A stretch of DNA of 64,000 nucleotides from Bradyrhizobium sp. CCBAU 53338. Its GTDB lineage: Bacteria; Pseudomonadota; Alphaproteobacteria; Rhizobiales; Xanthobacteraceae. The notes under the pieces are model-generated. The model did no database searches. It was not told the DNA's origin and worked only from the letters and a program-made list of their open reading frames with translations. Location of the stretch: NCBI RefSeq assembly GCF_015291665.1, contig NZ_CP030048.1:3906001-3970000 (forward strand). The letters run 5' to 3'. Positions 55,000-62,902 of the stretch are shown piece by piece. Every line of letters starts with the position of its first letter. The stretch's first letter is position 1. Both the position numbers and the translations under genes were made by a program.

Positions 55000-55300
55000 G
55001 GCCAACTCCTCATTGCCGAATTGGTATGTCAGACTGATACGTTTCGCAGGGAATGCGCCGCGCTATCCCACTCCCGCCGTGGTTGATTTACGGCCAAGGC
55101 GGTATTTCAATCCATTGTCCTTAGGTGCATAGTACCAAAGGGACGTTCGTGCATTATTGTTCGCGGAATGAGAAGGCGCCTGCTGCCGCGAGAATGCATC
55201 CCGTTTTCGAGGATATGCCACGATTGTCGAACTGTTTGACGAGACGTTTAGTACTTAGAGAATTTCATTCCGTCTTGATGGATCTGACGAGAGGTCAGGG
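55000..55300. other. Intergenic region between FixK-like and FixJ-like regulator genes
   Basis: About 300 bases between divergent regulators, AT-richer than average. TTGACG (55236-55241), a 17-base spacer and AGAATT form a modest candidate promoter for the response regulator gene. TTGATTTACGGCCA near 55083 is an imperfect FixK-like sequence that I do not count. Short frames here look like chance. Confidence 0.4.
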
Positions 55301-55915
55301 GTGCCCGGTCTGGTACATGTTGTCGACGACGACGCGTCATTCCGGACGGCGATCGAGCGCCGGCTGAAACTTGCGGGCTATGATGTCGCGACCTATGCGA
55401 CGGCTGAGGATCTGCTTGATGCAGATCCCGACGACATGCAGCCCGGATGCATTCTTCTGGACGTTCGGATTCCAGGGATGAGCGGACCGGACTTGCAGGG
55501 CCGACTGATCGCCCGGGGCTCGACGCTGCCAATCATCTTTCTAACCGGGCATGCCGATACGCCGACCACCGTGCGGGCCATCAAAGCGGGGGCGGAAGAT
55601 TTTTTGACCAAACCAGTGTCCTCGGAGCAGTTGCTCGAGGCGATCGCGCGCGCACTGGAGCGGCAGAACACCGCACGTGCGCAACGCGGCAAGCTCGAGA
55701 CCTTCCGCACACGCCTCGCAACCTTGACCCAGCGCGAACGGCAGGTGTTCGATCTCATCGTGCGCGGCCGGATCAACAAGCAGGTCGCGCATGAGCTTGG
55801 AACGACCGAGCGCACCGTGAAGGCGCACCGCCACCAGGTGATGGAAAAGATGCAGGTCCATTCGCTCGCGGAGCTCGTTTCGGTCGCGGAGCGCCTCGGA
55901 ATGCTCGAGATGTAG
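55301..55915 (+). CDS. FixJ/NarL-family response regulator (orphan)
   Basis: 204 residues, GTG start with GAGAGGTCAGG upstream. The receiver domain has HVVDDDASFR, phospho-acceptor Asp54 (LLDVRIPGMSG), the Thr of FLTGHAD and Lys in FLTKPVS. A LuxR-type HTH follows (LTQRERQVFDLIVRGRINKQ and GTTERTVKAHRHQVMEKMQ). This is the FixJ/TodT/NodW architecture. No histidine kinase gene is adjacent. Divergent from the FixK-like gene, echoing the fixJ-fixK pairing of the oxygen cascade; direct control is plausible but unproven. Confidence 0.9.
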   Translation: MPGLVHVVDDDASFRTAIERRLKLAGYDVATYATAEDLLDADPDDMQPGCILLDVRIPGMSGPDLQGRLIARGSTLPIIFLTGHADTPTTVRAIKAGAEDFLTKPVSSEQLLEAIARALERQNTARAQRGKLETFRTRLATLTQRERQVFDLIVRGRINKQVAHELGTTERTVKAHRHQVMEKMQVHSLAELVSVAERLGMLEM

Positions 55916-55954
55916 CGCCCGGCGGTTCCGCGACCTATTGCCAGCAACGGTCGC

Positions 55955-56527
55955 TCATTCGTCGACGTACTGCTCCAGGACCTTGGCTGGTGCGCCTTTA
56001 TGAGCGGCCGCAAATTGGGCCAGTGGCACAGATGTCGTGAGCGCCAGGAGGTTGGAGTCGACCGTTTCCAGCGTCAGGGTTTTTCCAGACTCCAGCTTCT
56101 TGATGGTCTCTGGCGGTGCGACGTCTGCGGCGATGCAGGTATTCGTCAGGCACCAGGTGTATGGCACGCGGATGGGGCTGCCGTGGTCGATGGTTAGCTT
56201 GACCGGGTGTTGCAGATACGCGCCGACGGGTACGAAAAGCTGCAGTCGCGCCGTCGAGGTGCCTTCGCGCTCGATCAGGTCGATGCGTATGGCCATCTGA
56301 CCGGTGGGGAATTTGCCCGTGATCGAAGTCCGGCACAGGGTCGGTGCCCCACCTGCCTTGAAGCACAGCTTCTGCCAGTCGCCGTAGGTGATGTCCTTGG
56401 CCTCGCGTTGACCGCGCGTCGCGACCTCGGCCGGCTTATCGGCTTGGGCCGCGCGCCCGGGGAGCGCCGACGTCGCGGCGATGATGGCGACGGGAAGAGC
56501 CACGAGATTGCGATGGGTGCTGGGCAT
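55955..56527 (-). CDS. Invasion-associated locus B (IalB) family protein
   Basis: 190 residues. A signal peptide (about 1-27) is followed by a single IalB domain: YGDWQKLCFKAGGAPTLCRTSI, ARLQLFVPVGAYLQHPVKLTID and YTWCLTNTCIAADVAPPETIKKLESG. Four Cys are placed for two disulfides in the periplasm. Name comes from Bartonella invasion, but in free-living Rhizobiales its role is unknown. It lies 23 bases after the dienelactone-hydrolase-like gene and may end the operon from 59138. Confidence 0.87.
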   Translation of the reverse strand: MPSTHRNLVALPVAIIAATSALPGRAAQADKPAEVATRGQREAKDITYGDWQKLCFKAGGAPTLCRTSITGKFPTGQMAIRIDLIEREGTSTARLQLFVPVGAYLQHPVKLTIDHGSPIRVPYTWCLTNTCIAADVAPPETIKKLESGKTLTLETVDSNLLALTTSVPLAQFAAAHKGAPAKVLEQYVDE

Positions 56528-56550
56528 CCTTGCGTCTCCCTGCCCGGGTT

Positions 56551-57438
56551 CTATTTCTGCGCATCGAGAAATTTCGCCACTATTGGCGACCAGATCGGGA
56601 TCGCGTCTGGTGAGCCGATGAAGAAGTGACCCTCGTTGCCGAACGGTGGCATCAAGTGGTACTCGGCCTTGCCGCCGGCGGCTGTGAAGGCGTCACGCAT
56701 CCGCTTCGACAGATCAGGGCCAAAGAACGTGTCGTTCTCGATGTAGATCCACAGCATCGGCACCCGCGAGGTGCGGCCGAAATCCGCGGTTGCTTCGACC
56801 AGCTTGTCAGGTGCGCAATTGTTGTTGGGCTTGCCACCGACGCGACCGCCGCGGCCTGCGGCGAAAACGATGATCGCCTTTACCGGCGGCGGGTTCAGGC
56901 TCGACAGGGCGATCGACGCCCAGCCGCCGGCGGACTGGCCGATCACGATCACGTCTTTCGGAATGATGCGCTTTTCGGCGGCCAGGTAGTCGATGATCCA
57001 GAGATCGGCCTGAGCGACTGCCAGTCCTGCAGCATGGAAGTTGGGGTTGATGCATTTGCCGATCTTGGAGAAGAACGGGCCGTAGAGCGCCCGTTCGGGA
57101 ATGTCGATGGCGGCGGCGCCATAGCCGCTGCCGACCGGCGCCACCACCAGATAGCCGCGTTTTGCGAACCATTGGGCTGCGTCGCGGAATTCAACCAGCG
57201 GAAAGAAGCTCCGTTCGGTCGGATTGAGTGAAACGCCGTGATTCATGATCACCAGCGGGAAGGGGCCGTCACCCACCGGACGGACCAGATAGGCGAACAT
57301 CGGCAGCGGCAGCGGCAGCGCCCAGATCTCCTCCTGGATGCGGACCTCGTCCGCGGCATGCGCGGGCAGGGCGAATGCCGCAACCAGCGCCACGGTCGCC
57401 GTGAGGAGCCGGAGGATTGCAACTGCAAGCGCATGCAT
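56551..57438 (-). CDS. Exported dienelactone-hydrolase-like alpha/beta hydrolase
   Basis: 295 residues. Signal peptide about 1-29 (...ALPAHA), then an alpha/beta-hydrolase core: PLVIMNHGVSLNP, nucleophile elbow GQSAGG (Ser169), acid region YIENDTFFGPDLS and His in NEGHFFIG. Three Cys in the lid region are unusual. Likely a periplasmic esterase; substrate unknown. GAGGGAC before ATG 57438. It starts 11 bases after the stop of the AspT-type antiporter gene, so it is in the same FixK-box operon. Confidence 0.85.
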   Translation of the reverse strand: MHALAVAILRLLTATVALVAAFALPAHAADEVRIQEEIWALPLPLPMFAYLVRPVGDGPFPLVIMNHGVSLNPTERSFFPLVEFRDAAQWFAKRGYLVVAPVGSGYGAAAIDIPERALYGPFFSKIGKCINPNFHAAGLAVAQADLWIIDYLAAEKRIIPKDVIVIGQSAGGWASIALSSLNPPPVKAIIVFAAGRGGRVGGKPNNNCAPDKLVEATADFGRTSRVPMLWIYIENDTFFGPDLSKRMRDAFTAAGGKAEYHLMPPFGNEGHFFIGSPDAIPIWSPIVAKFLDAQK

Positions 57439-57449
57439 CGTAGCGTCCC

Positions 57450-59138
57450 TCAGCCCGTGTAGGTCAGGGCGACGATGATCGGCCCGAGCACGGTCAGGAT
57501 GACATTGCCGACCGCATAGGGAACGGCGACGCCCAGCACCGGGGTCTGGCTTTCGGCCACGTCGCATGCGCCGGTCACGGCGGCATCGACCGTCATGGCG
57601 CCGGCCAGCGCGCCGCAGGTCACGACCGGATTCATGTGCAGCACGTAGCGCGCAAACAGCGTCGCGACGATGAGCGGTACGACCGTGATGACGAGGCCCA
57701 TGCCGACCAGCAGCAGCCCATGAGCCTGGATGGCGGACCAGGCCGCCGCACCATTGCCAAGCCCGATGGCGGCGATGAAGCCGCCGAGGCCGAGATCGCT
57801 CAGGGTCTGTTGTGCCTGCGGCGGCAATGCGCCCATGGTCGGCCGCCGTGCGCGGAGCCAGCCACAGGCGAGACCGGCGATCAGGGCGCCGCCGCCGCCA
57901 CCGAGGGTCAACGCGATGCCGCCGACCTTGAAGCTGAGGAGACCCATCAGAAGACCGGCAGCGATACCAGCGGCAAGAAAGGCTATGTCGGCGCGGTCGC
58001 CGGCGCGGAGGATCTGGCCGACGCTCTTCGCAGCCCGCTCGATGTTGCGCGTGCTCCCGACCAGGGTCATGACGTCTCCGATGTAAACCCTCGTTTCCGC
58101 GCTCAAGGGGACCTCGCGGCCCGTCCGCGTCAGGGCGCGCAGGAACACGCCGCGTGCGTCGCCGCCGACCTGGTCCGCGACCTCCCTGATCGAGCGGCCG
58201 TGAAGATGACGGCTGTCGACGAGCACCTCGAGCACGTTCCCTGGCATCGCCTTCAGGATTTCGTCCGCATCGATCTCGGTGCCGATGATCGGCTTGGCGG
58301 CGACGATCACTGCCGTGCGGCCGGTAATGACGATGTCGTCTCCGGATTCCAGCACCGTGTCCAGATGCGGCTCGATGTCCGTGCCGCCACGGACGATGCG
58401 ATCGATCACCGTCCGGCTACCGATCTCCTCCTCGATGGATTTGACGGTGCGGCCGGCGCCTGCGGTCACGCGATAGGCGCGGGCCTGGAACTTGCGGTAG
58501 GAGAGATTCTCGCTTCGGGGCGGATCGCCGCCAGCGAGCTCGGCTTCGAGCTTCTTCGCCTCAGCCTTCAGATCGATCCGCATCAGCTTCGGCGCGACGA
58601 AGGGGACGTACAGAAGCGTCAGGATATAGCCGAGGACGTATGTCACGGCGTATCCGGCCGCGATGTTGGCCTCCTGCTGCTTCAGCACGTCGGCCGGCAG
58701 GCCGAGCTGGGCCAGCGCGCCGGATGCGGTACCGATCACCGAGGACTGCGTCAGCGCGCCGGCGGCGATGCCGGAAGCCGTGCCGGGATCGAGCTTGAAG
58801 CTGTGAGCGAAGATCAAGACGATGACGAGCCCGGTGCCGCCGAGCACGAGCGCCATGGCCACTTGTGCCAGCGTACGAATGCTCAGGGAGGCAAAGAATT
58901 CCGGACCCGAGCGGTAGCCGATCGTGAACACGAACAGGCTGAACAGGATCACCCGCAACAGCGATGGAAACGTGAACGTTCCGAGTTGCCCGATCAGGAC
59001 CGCGACGATCAGGATGCAGGCGGTGGTACCGATCGAGAAGCCTCGAATTTTCTGCCGGCCGAGGATGGTGCCGAGCGCAATCGCCAGCAGCAGAAAAATT
59101 TCCGGAGCGGTGGTGATGATCCACCTGACAGTATCCAT
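57450..59138 (-). CDS. AspT/YidE/YbjL-type antiporter
   Basis: 562 residues. Two hydrophobic halves, each with about five helices, flank two TrkA-C (RCK_C) domains (about 205-370). Signatures: SGPEFFASLSIRTLAQVA, GALTQSSVIGTASGAL near the first re-entrant region, and MTVDAAVTGACDVAESQTPVLGVAVPYAVGNV in the second. The family includes the aspartate:alanine exchanger AspT. ATG 59138 is chosen (GGGGGACT upstream) over a frame starting 36 codons earlier. Its start is 62.5 bases from a FixK-type box. A second antiporter of this family follows the decarboxylase at 62903. Confidence 0.9.
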   Translation of the reverse strand: MDTVRWIITTAPEIFLLLAIALGTILGRQKIRGFSIGTTACILIVAVLIGQLGTFTFPSLLRVILFSLFVFTIGYRSGPEFFASLSIRTLAQVAMALVLGGTGLVIVLIFAHSFKLDPGTASGIAAGALTQSSVIGTASGALAQLGLPADVLKQQEANIAAGYAVTYVLGYILTLLYVPFVAPKLMRIDLKAEAKKLEAELAGGDPPRSENLSYRKFQARAYRVTAGAGRTVKSIEEEIGSRTVIDRIVRGGTDIEPHLDTVLESGDDIVITGRTAVIVAAKPIIGTEIDADEILKAMPGNVLEVLVDSRHLHGRSIREVADQVGGDARGVFLRALTRTGREVPLSAETRVYIGDVMTLVGSTRNIERAAKSVGQILRAGDRADIAFLAAGIAAGLLMGLLSFKVGGIALTLGGGGGALIAGLACGWLRARRPTMGALPPQAQQTLSDLGLGGFIAAIGLGNGAAAWSAIQAHGLLLVGMGLVITVVPLIVATLFARYVLHMNPVVTCGALAGAMTVDAAVTGACDVAESQTPVLGVAVPYAVGNVILTVLGPIIVALTYTG

Positions 59139-59193
59139 GATTGCAGTCCCCCGGCGCTCTGCACTGATTGAGTGCCGGCGGGAAAACATTTGC

Positions 59194-59207
59194 TTGATCC
59201 AGATCAA
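59194..59207. promoter_or_regulatory. FixK/FNR-type box (antiporter / DUF1275)
   Basis: TTGATCCAGATCAA, the best palindrome of the six. Centre 62.5 bases from the antiporter start and 72.5 from the DUF1275 start, so it can serve both divergent genes. Confidence 0.85.
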
Positions 59208-59272
59208 GCATCGCGGGCGTCGAGGCGCCGCCAATGAGGTATGCACTATTTGCCACAGCCGGCATTGTCGAC

Positions 59273-59953
59273 ATGAGTACCATGGACGTCGCCGCCGGCG
59301 CGATCCGCCGAGACGAAACGGTTGAGATCGTCCTGCTTCTGGCCTTTGCCGGCGGCTACATCGACGCCTATACCTGGATCATCCACGGCGTCATGGCGAA
59401 TGCGCAGACCGCCAATGTGATCTTTCTCTGGGTCTATGCGATGGCCGGCGATTGGATCAAGGCCATTCACTTCGTGCCGCCGATCCTGGCCTTCACGGTC
59501 GGCATTGTGATTGCTGCCTGGTTGCGCCGTGTCGCCGGGGAGCGCGCCAGTGTGCTCAGTGTCCTGGTCGAGATCGTCTTTCTGATCGTGATCGGCATCC
59601 TGCACAACCGCGTGCCGGACCTTGCTGGAACGCTCGGTATTTCCATGGTCGCGGCCATGCAGTCGGCCATATTCATCAGGGTCGAGGGCGCGGCGTGCAG
59701 CACGGTGATGATCACCGGCAACATGCGCCAGACCGTCGAGAACATCTTCGCCGTGGTCTACGGAGGTGCGCCGCTGGGGGCGCTGCGCAAGTCCGTCATT
59801 TTCTTCGCGCTGTGCGCGGTGTTCGGCTGCGGCGCGGCTGCCGGTGCTTTCGCGACCAAGGCCATTCCCAACGTCGCGCTCGGCATTCCCGTGGTTGCGC
59901 TGCTGATTGTCCTGCTGCGGTGCGAAGTGACGCCACGCGAGGCGGTCGCATGA
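59273..59953 (+). CDS. DUF1275 (YoaK-like) membrane protein
   Basis: 226 residues, six or so transmembrane helices. Family motifs: LLLAFAGGYIDAYTWIIHGVMANAQTANVIFL near the N terminus and AACSTVMITGNMRQTVENI in the middle. DUF1275 proteins are inner-membrane proteins of unknown function. The frame is open from 59234, but a transcript starting about 41 bases past the FixK box would begin near 59242, so the ATG at 59273 is preferred. Followed by the decarboxylase gene with its own FixK box. Confidence 0.85.
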   Translation: MSTMDVAAGAIRRDETVEIVLLLAFAGGYIDAYTWIIHGVMANAQTANVIFLWVYAMAGDWIKAIHFVPPILAFTVGIVIAAWLRRVAGERASVLSVLVEIVFLIVIGILHNRVPDLAGTLGISMVAAMQSAIFIRVEGAACSTVMITGNMRQTVENIFAVVYGGAPLGALRKSVIFFALCAVFGCGAAAGAFATKAIPNVALGIPVVALLIVLLRCEVTPREAVA

Positions 59954-60050
59954 AGCAAACTGGACGCGCTTCCTCCCACCGACCGGCGACATGACAAGCC
60001 TGCTGCAGCGCGAATAGCACCGCACGGCATTTCGAGAATGCATGCGACCG

Positions 60051-60064
60051 TTGACTTGGATCAA
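60051..60064 (+). promoter_or_regulatory. FixK/FNR-type box (decarboxylase operon)
   Basis: TTGACTTGGATCAA, centre 73.5 bases before the decarboxylase start. Confidence 0.8.
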
Positions 60065-60130
60065 TGGAGCGATCGGCGCCAAAAGCACGATCCCGCATCA
60101 CCTTTCGCCCCAAAGGATCGGGAGAGACAT

Positions 60131-62884
60131 ATGTCCAAGGACACCAAAGCCGCGCAGAAGCGCATCGACCAGTTCTTTTCCGGTCCCGGCGCGCGGGCAG
60201 ACGATTGGCGCGATCTGGTCGAGGCGGCGAAGACGTGGGCCCGCGGCGGCAATCGTGCGGCCTATGATGCGGCCCTGGCCAATCTATCGGCCACCGAAGA
60301 ATTCCATGGCTATCCCAGCCTGCAGTTGATGGGCGCCTTGCGCGAAGCAGCCTCGAGCGGCGATGCGGCGGCATCGCTGTCGCTTGCGTCGCGGATCACA
60401 CAGGCCCTGGTGACGCGATCCTTTCGTCAACACGCCGGCGATTGGAATGCCAAGGACGACGGCAACGGCGATGTGCCCGAACTTGTGTCGCCCACCTTCG
60501 GTGCGCACAAGGCACGCCGGCCCTATTTCGAAACCTTGATTGTGACTGGCGTGTCGTCCAGCCAATGGCCGGCGCTCGCGGCCGAATGGCGCAAGCTGCG
60601 CCGCCCCGAGGACGGCTTCATCTATGAGCCCGTCATCGTCGGCAGTCTCGAAGACGCCTTCTGCGCGACCATGCTCAATCCCAACCTCGGGGCCGTCGTC
60701 ATCAACGAAGGCTTCGGGCTCCGCTCGCGGCACGAGGCGCCGATCCTCCGGTCGATGACGGCCTCGGCCGGCCTCAAGGACGAATCCGACGCCTCCGCGC
60801 TGCGCCTCGCCCAGATCATCAAGCGCGCCAGGCCCGAGCTCGATCTCTACATGATCTCGAACCGCGACGTCGAAGAGCTCGCCGGCAATCCCGAGGCGGA
60901 TGTCGTCCGCCGCATCTTCTACTCGGTGGAGGAGCTGCTGGAGCTGCATCTTTCGATCCTCGAGGGAATCCAGGATCGCTACGACACGCCTTTCTTCGAC
61001 AACCTCAAGAAATACGCGCAGCGTCCGATCGGAACGTTCCACGCGTTGCCGATCGCCCGCGGCAAATCGATCTTCAAGTCCGACTGGATCCGCGACATGG
61101 GCGAGTTCTACGGCCCGAACCTGTTCCTGGCCGAGAGCAGCGCCACCACGGGCGGCCTCGACAGCATGCTGGAGCCGACCGGCAACATCAAGAAGGCGCA
61201 GGAGAAGGCGGCGAGGGCGCTTGGCGCCGACCGCGTCTTCTTCGTCACCAACGGCACTTCGACCTCGAACAAGATGGCGGTGCAGGCGCTGCTCGCGCCG
61301 GGGGACATCGCGATCGTCGACCGCAACTGCCACAAGTCGCACCATTACGGCATGGTGCTCGCCGGCGCGCAGCCGCTCTATGTCGAAGCCTTCCCGATGA
61401 CGGAATATTCGATGTACGGCGCGGTGCCGCTGAAGACAATCAAGCAGGCGCTGCTGAACGCCAGGGCTGACGGCCGGCTCGATCGCGTGAAGATGGTCGA
61501 CCTGACGAACTGCACCTTCGACGGCCATATCTACAACACTCGGCGGGTGATGGAGGAATGTCTCGCCATCAAGCCCGACCTGATCTTCCTGTGGGACGAG
61601 GCCTGGTTCGGCTTCGCGCGTTTCTCGCCGTTCCTGCGCCGCCGTACCGGATTGGGTGCCGCCAACGAGATCGAGGCGTGGATGCGTGATCCGAAGTCGG
61701 TCGAAGCGTATGAGAAGCAACAGGCCCAGCTCGGCAAGAATCCGACGGACGAGGTGCTGCTCAAGACGAGGCTGGTTCCCGATCCGCGGCAGATTCGTCT
61801 CCGCGTCTACCAGACGAACTCGACCCACAAATCGATGTCGGCGATCCGGCAGGGCTCGATGCTGTCGGTCAAGGACGTCGAATTCCACACCGTCGAACAG
61901 CAATTCAAGGAGGCCGTGTTCACCCACGCCTCCACCAGCCCGAACCAGCAACTCATCGCCAGCCTCGACATTTCGCGGCGGCAGATGGAGCTGGAAGGCT
62001 ATGGCCTCGTCGCCAATGCGATCGAGATTGCGTTCGCGATCCGCCAGGCGGTCAACAACAATCCGCTGCTCTCGAAATACTTCCGTGTGCTCCCGGCCGA
62101 TGCGATGGTTCCGGCGCAATACCGCCAGAGCGGCTTCACCGACTATCTCGCCGATGGCGTGAACTGGGCGAATACGCTCAAGAGCCTGGACGAGGACGAG
62201 TTCTGTCTCGATCCGACCCGCATGACGCTGGTGTGCGGCACGGCTGGCTTCGACGGCACCCAGTTCAAGGGCGTCCTGGCCAACGAGTACAACATCCAGG
62301 TCAACAAGACCTCGCGCAACTCGGTCCTGGTTCAGTCCAACATCAACAACACCCGGAGCGACGTCGCGCATCTCATCCGTGTCCTCGCCGAGATCGCGGG
62401 CGAGGTCGATCGCGGGCTGACGCAGGGCGGCGAAAATGCGCGCAAGACCTTCGAGGCACGCGTCAAGAGCCTGATGAAGGACGTGCCTGATTTGCCGAAC
62501 TTCTCGCATTTCCACCCGAGCTTCCGCGGCGATGCCGGCGCCAAGACCAACGAAGGCGATATCCGTACCGGTTTCTACGCCGCCTACGACGTCGCGGGCT
62601 GCGAGCACATCCGTCTCAACGATCCCGAGATCGACCGGCGGCTGAAGGCCGGGCCCGAGCTCGTCTCGGCGAACTTCGTGATCCCGTACCCACCGGGCTT
62701 CCCGATCATGGTGCCCGGTCAGGTGATCACCCAGGAAACCATCGACTTCATGCGCAAGCTCGATGTGAAGGAGATCCACGGCTACGACGCCAAGGAAGGA
62801 CTGAAGCTCGTGCGCACTGAAGCCCTGGCGAAACTCGGCCGGCCGAAGCCCGGCGCCACGCCGAAGCTCAAGGCCGCGTCATAA
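60131..62884 (+). CDS. Orn/Lys/Arg-type PLP decarboxylase
   Basis: 917 residues, fold-type I, longer than E. coli inducible decarboxylases (about 710-755). An N-terminal receiver-like or wing region (about 1-290) is followed by the PLP core: FFVTNGTSTSNKMAVQALL, RNCHKSHHYGMVLAGAQPLY, FLWDEAWFGFARF and the Schiff-base Lys567 in STHKSMSA. The C-terminal domain (VIPYPPGFPIMVPGQVI) is typical. The substrate (Lys, Arg, Orn or another) cannot be fixed by reading. The reaction consumes a cytosolic proton. GGGAGAGACAT precedes ATG 60131. A FixK box is upstream and an AspT-type antiporter gene follows 18 bases after the stop. Confidence 0.9.
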   Translation: MSKDTKAAQKRIDQFFSGPGARADDWRDLVEAAKTWARGGNRAAYDAALANLSATEEFHGYPSLQLMGALREAASSGDAAASLSLASRITQALVTRSFRQHAGDWNAKDDGNGDVPELVSPTFGAHKARRPYFETLIVTGVSSSQWPALAAEWRKLRRPEDGFIYEPVIVGSLEDAFCATMLNPNLGAVVINEGFGLRSRHEAPILRSMTASAGLKDESDASALRLAQIIKRARPELDLYMISNRDVEELAGNPEADVVRRIFYSVEELLELHLSILEGIQDRYDTPFFDNLKKYAQRPIGTFHALPIARGKSIFKSDWIRDMGEFYGPNLFLAESSATTGGLDSMLEPTGNIKKAQEKAARALGADRVFFVTNGTSTSNKMAVQALLAPGDIAIVDRNCHKSHHYGMVLAGAQPLYVEAFPMTEYSMYGAVPLKTIKQALLNARADGRLDRVKMVDLTNCTFDGHIYNTRRVMEECLAIKPDLIFLWDEAWFGFARFSPFLRRRTGLGAANEIEAWMRDPKSVEAYEKQQAQLGKNPTDEVLLKTRLVPDPRQIRLRVYQTNSTHKSMSAIRQGSMLSVKDVEFHTVEQQFKEAVFTHASTSPNQQLIASLDISRRQMELEGYGLVANAIEIAFAIRQAVNNNPLLSKYFRVLPADAMVPAQYRQSGFTDYLADGVNWANTLKSLDEDEFCLDPTRMTLVCGTAGFDGTQFKGVLANEYNIQVNKTSRNSVLVQSNINNTRSDVAHLIRVLAEIAGEVDRGLTQGGENARKTFEARVKSLMKDVPDLPNFSHFHPSFRGDAGAKTNEGDIRTGFYAAYDVAGCEHIRLNDPEIDRRLKAGPELVSANFVIPYPPGFPIMVPGQVITQETIDFMRKLDVKEIHGYDAKEGLKLVRTEALAKLGRPKPGATPKLKAAS

Positions 62885-62902
62885 GCCGAAAGGGGGACCA
62901 AC

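Noticed and set aside
55083..55096. TTGATTTACGGCCA as a seventh FixK box
   Set aside because: The right half is GCCA instead of TCAA and no start codon lies at the usual 60-76-base distance.
60284..62779. 831-codon minus-strand frame antisense to the decarboxylase
   Set aside because: Shadow frame of an unmistakable PLP enzyme.
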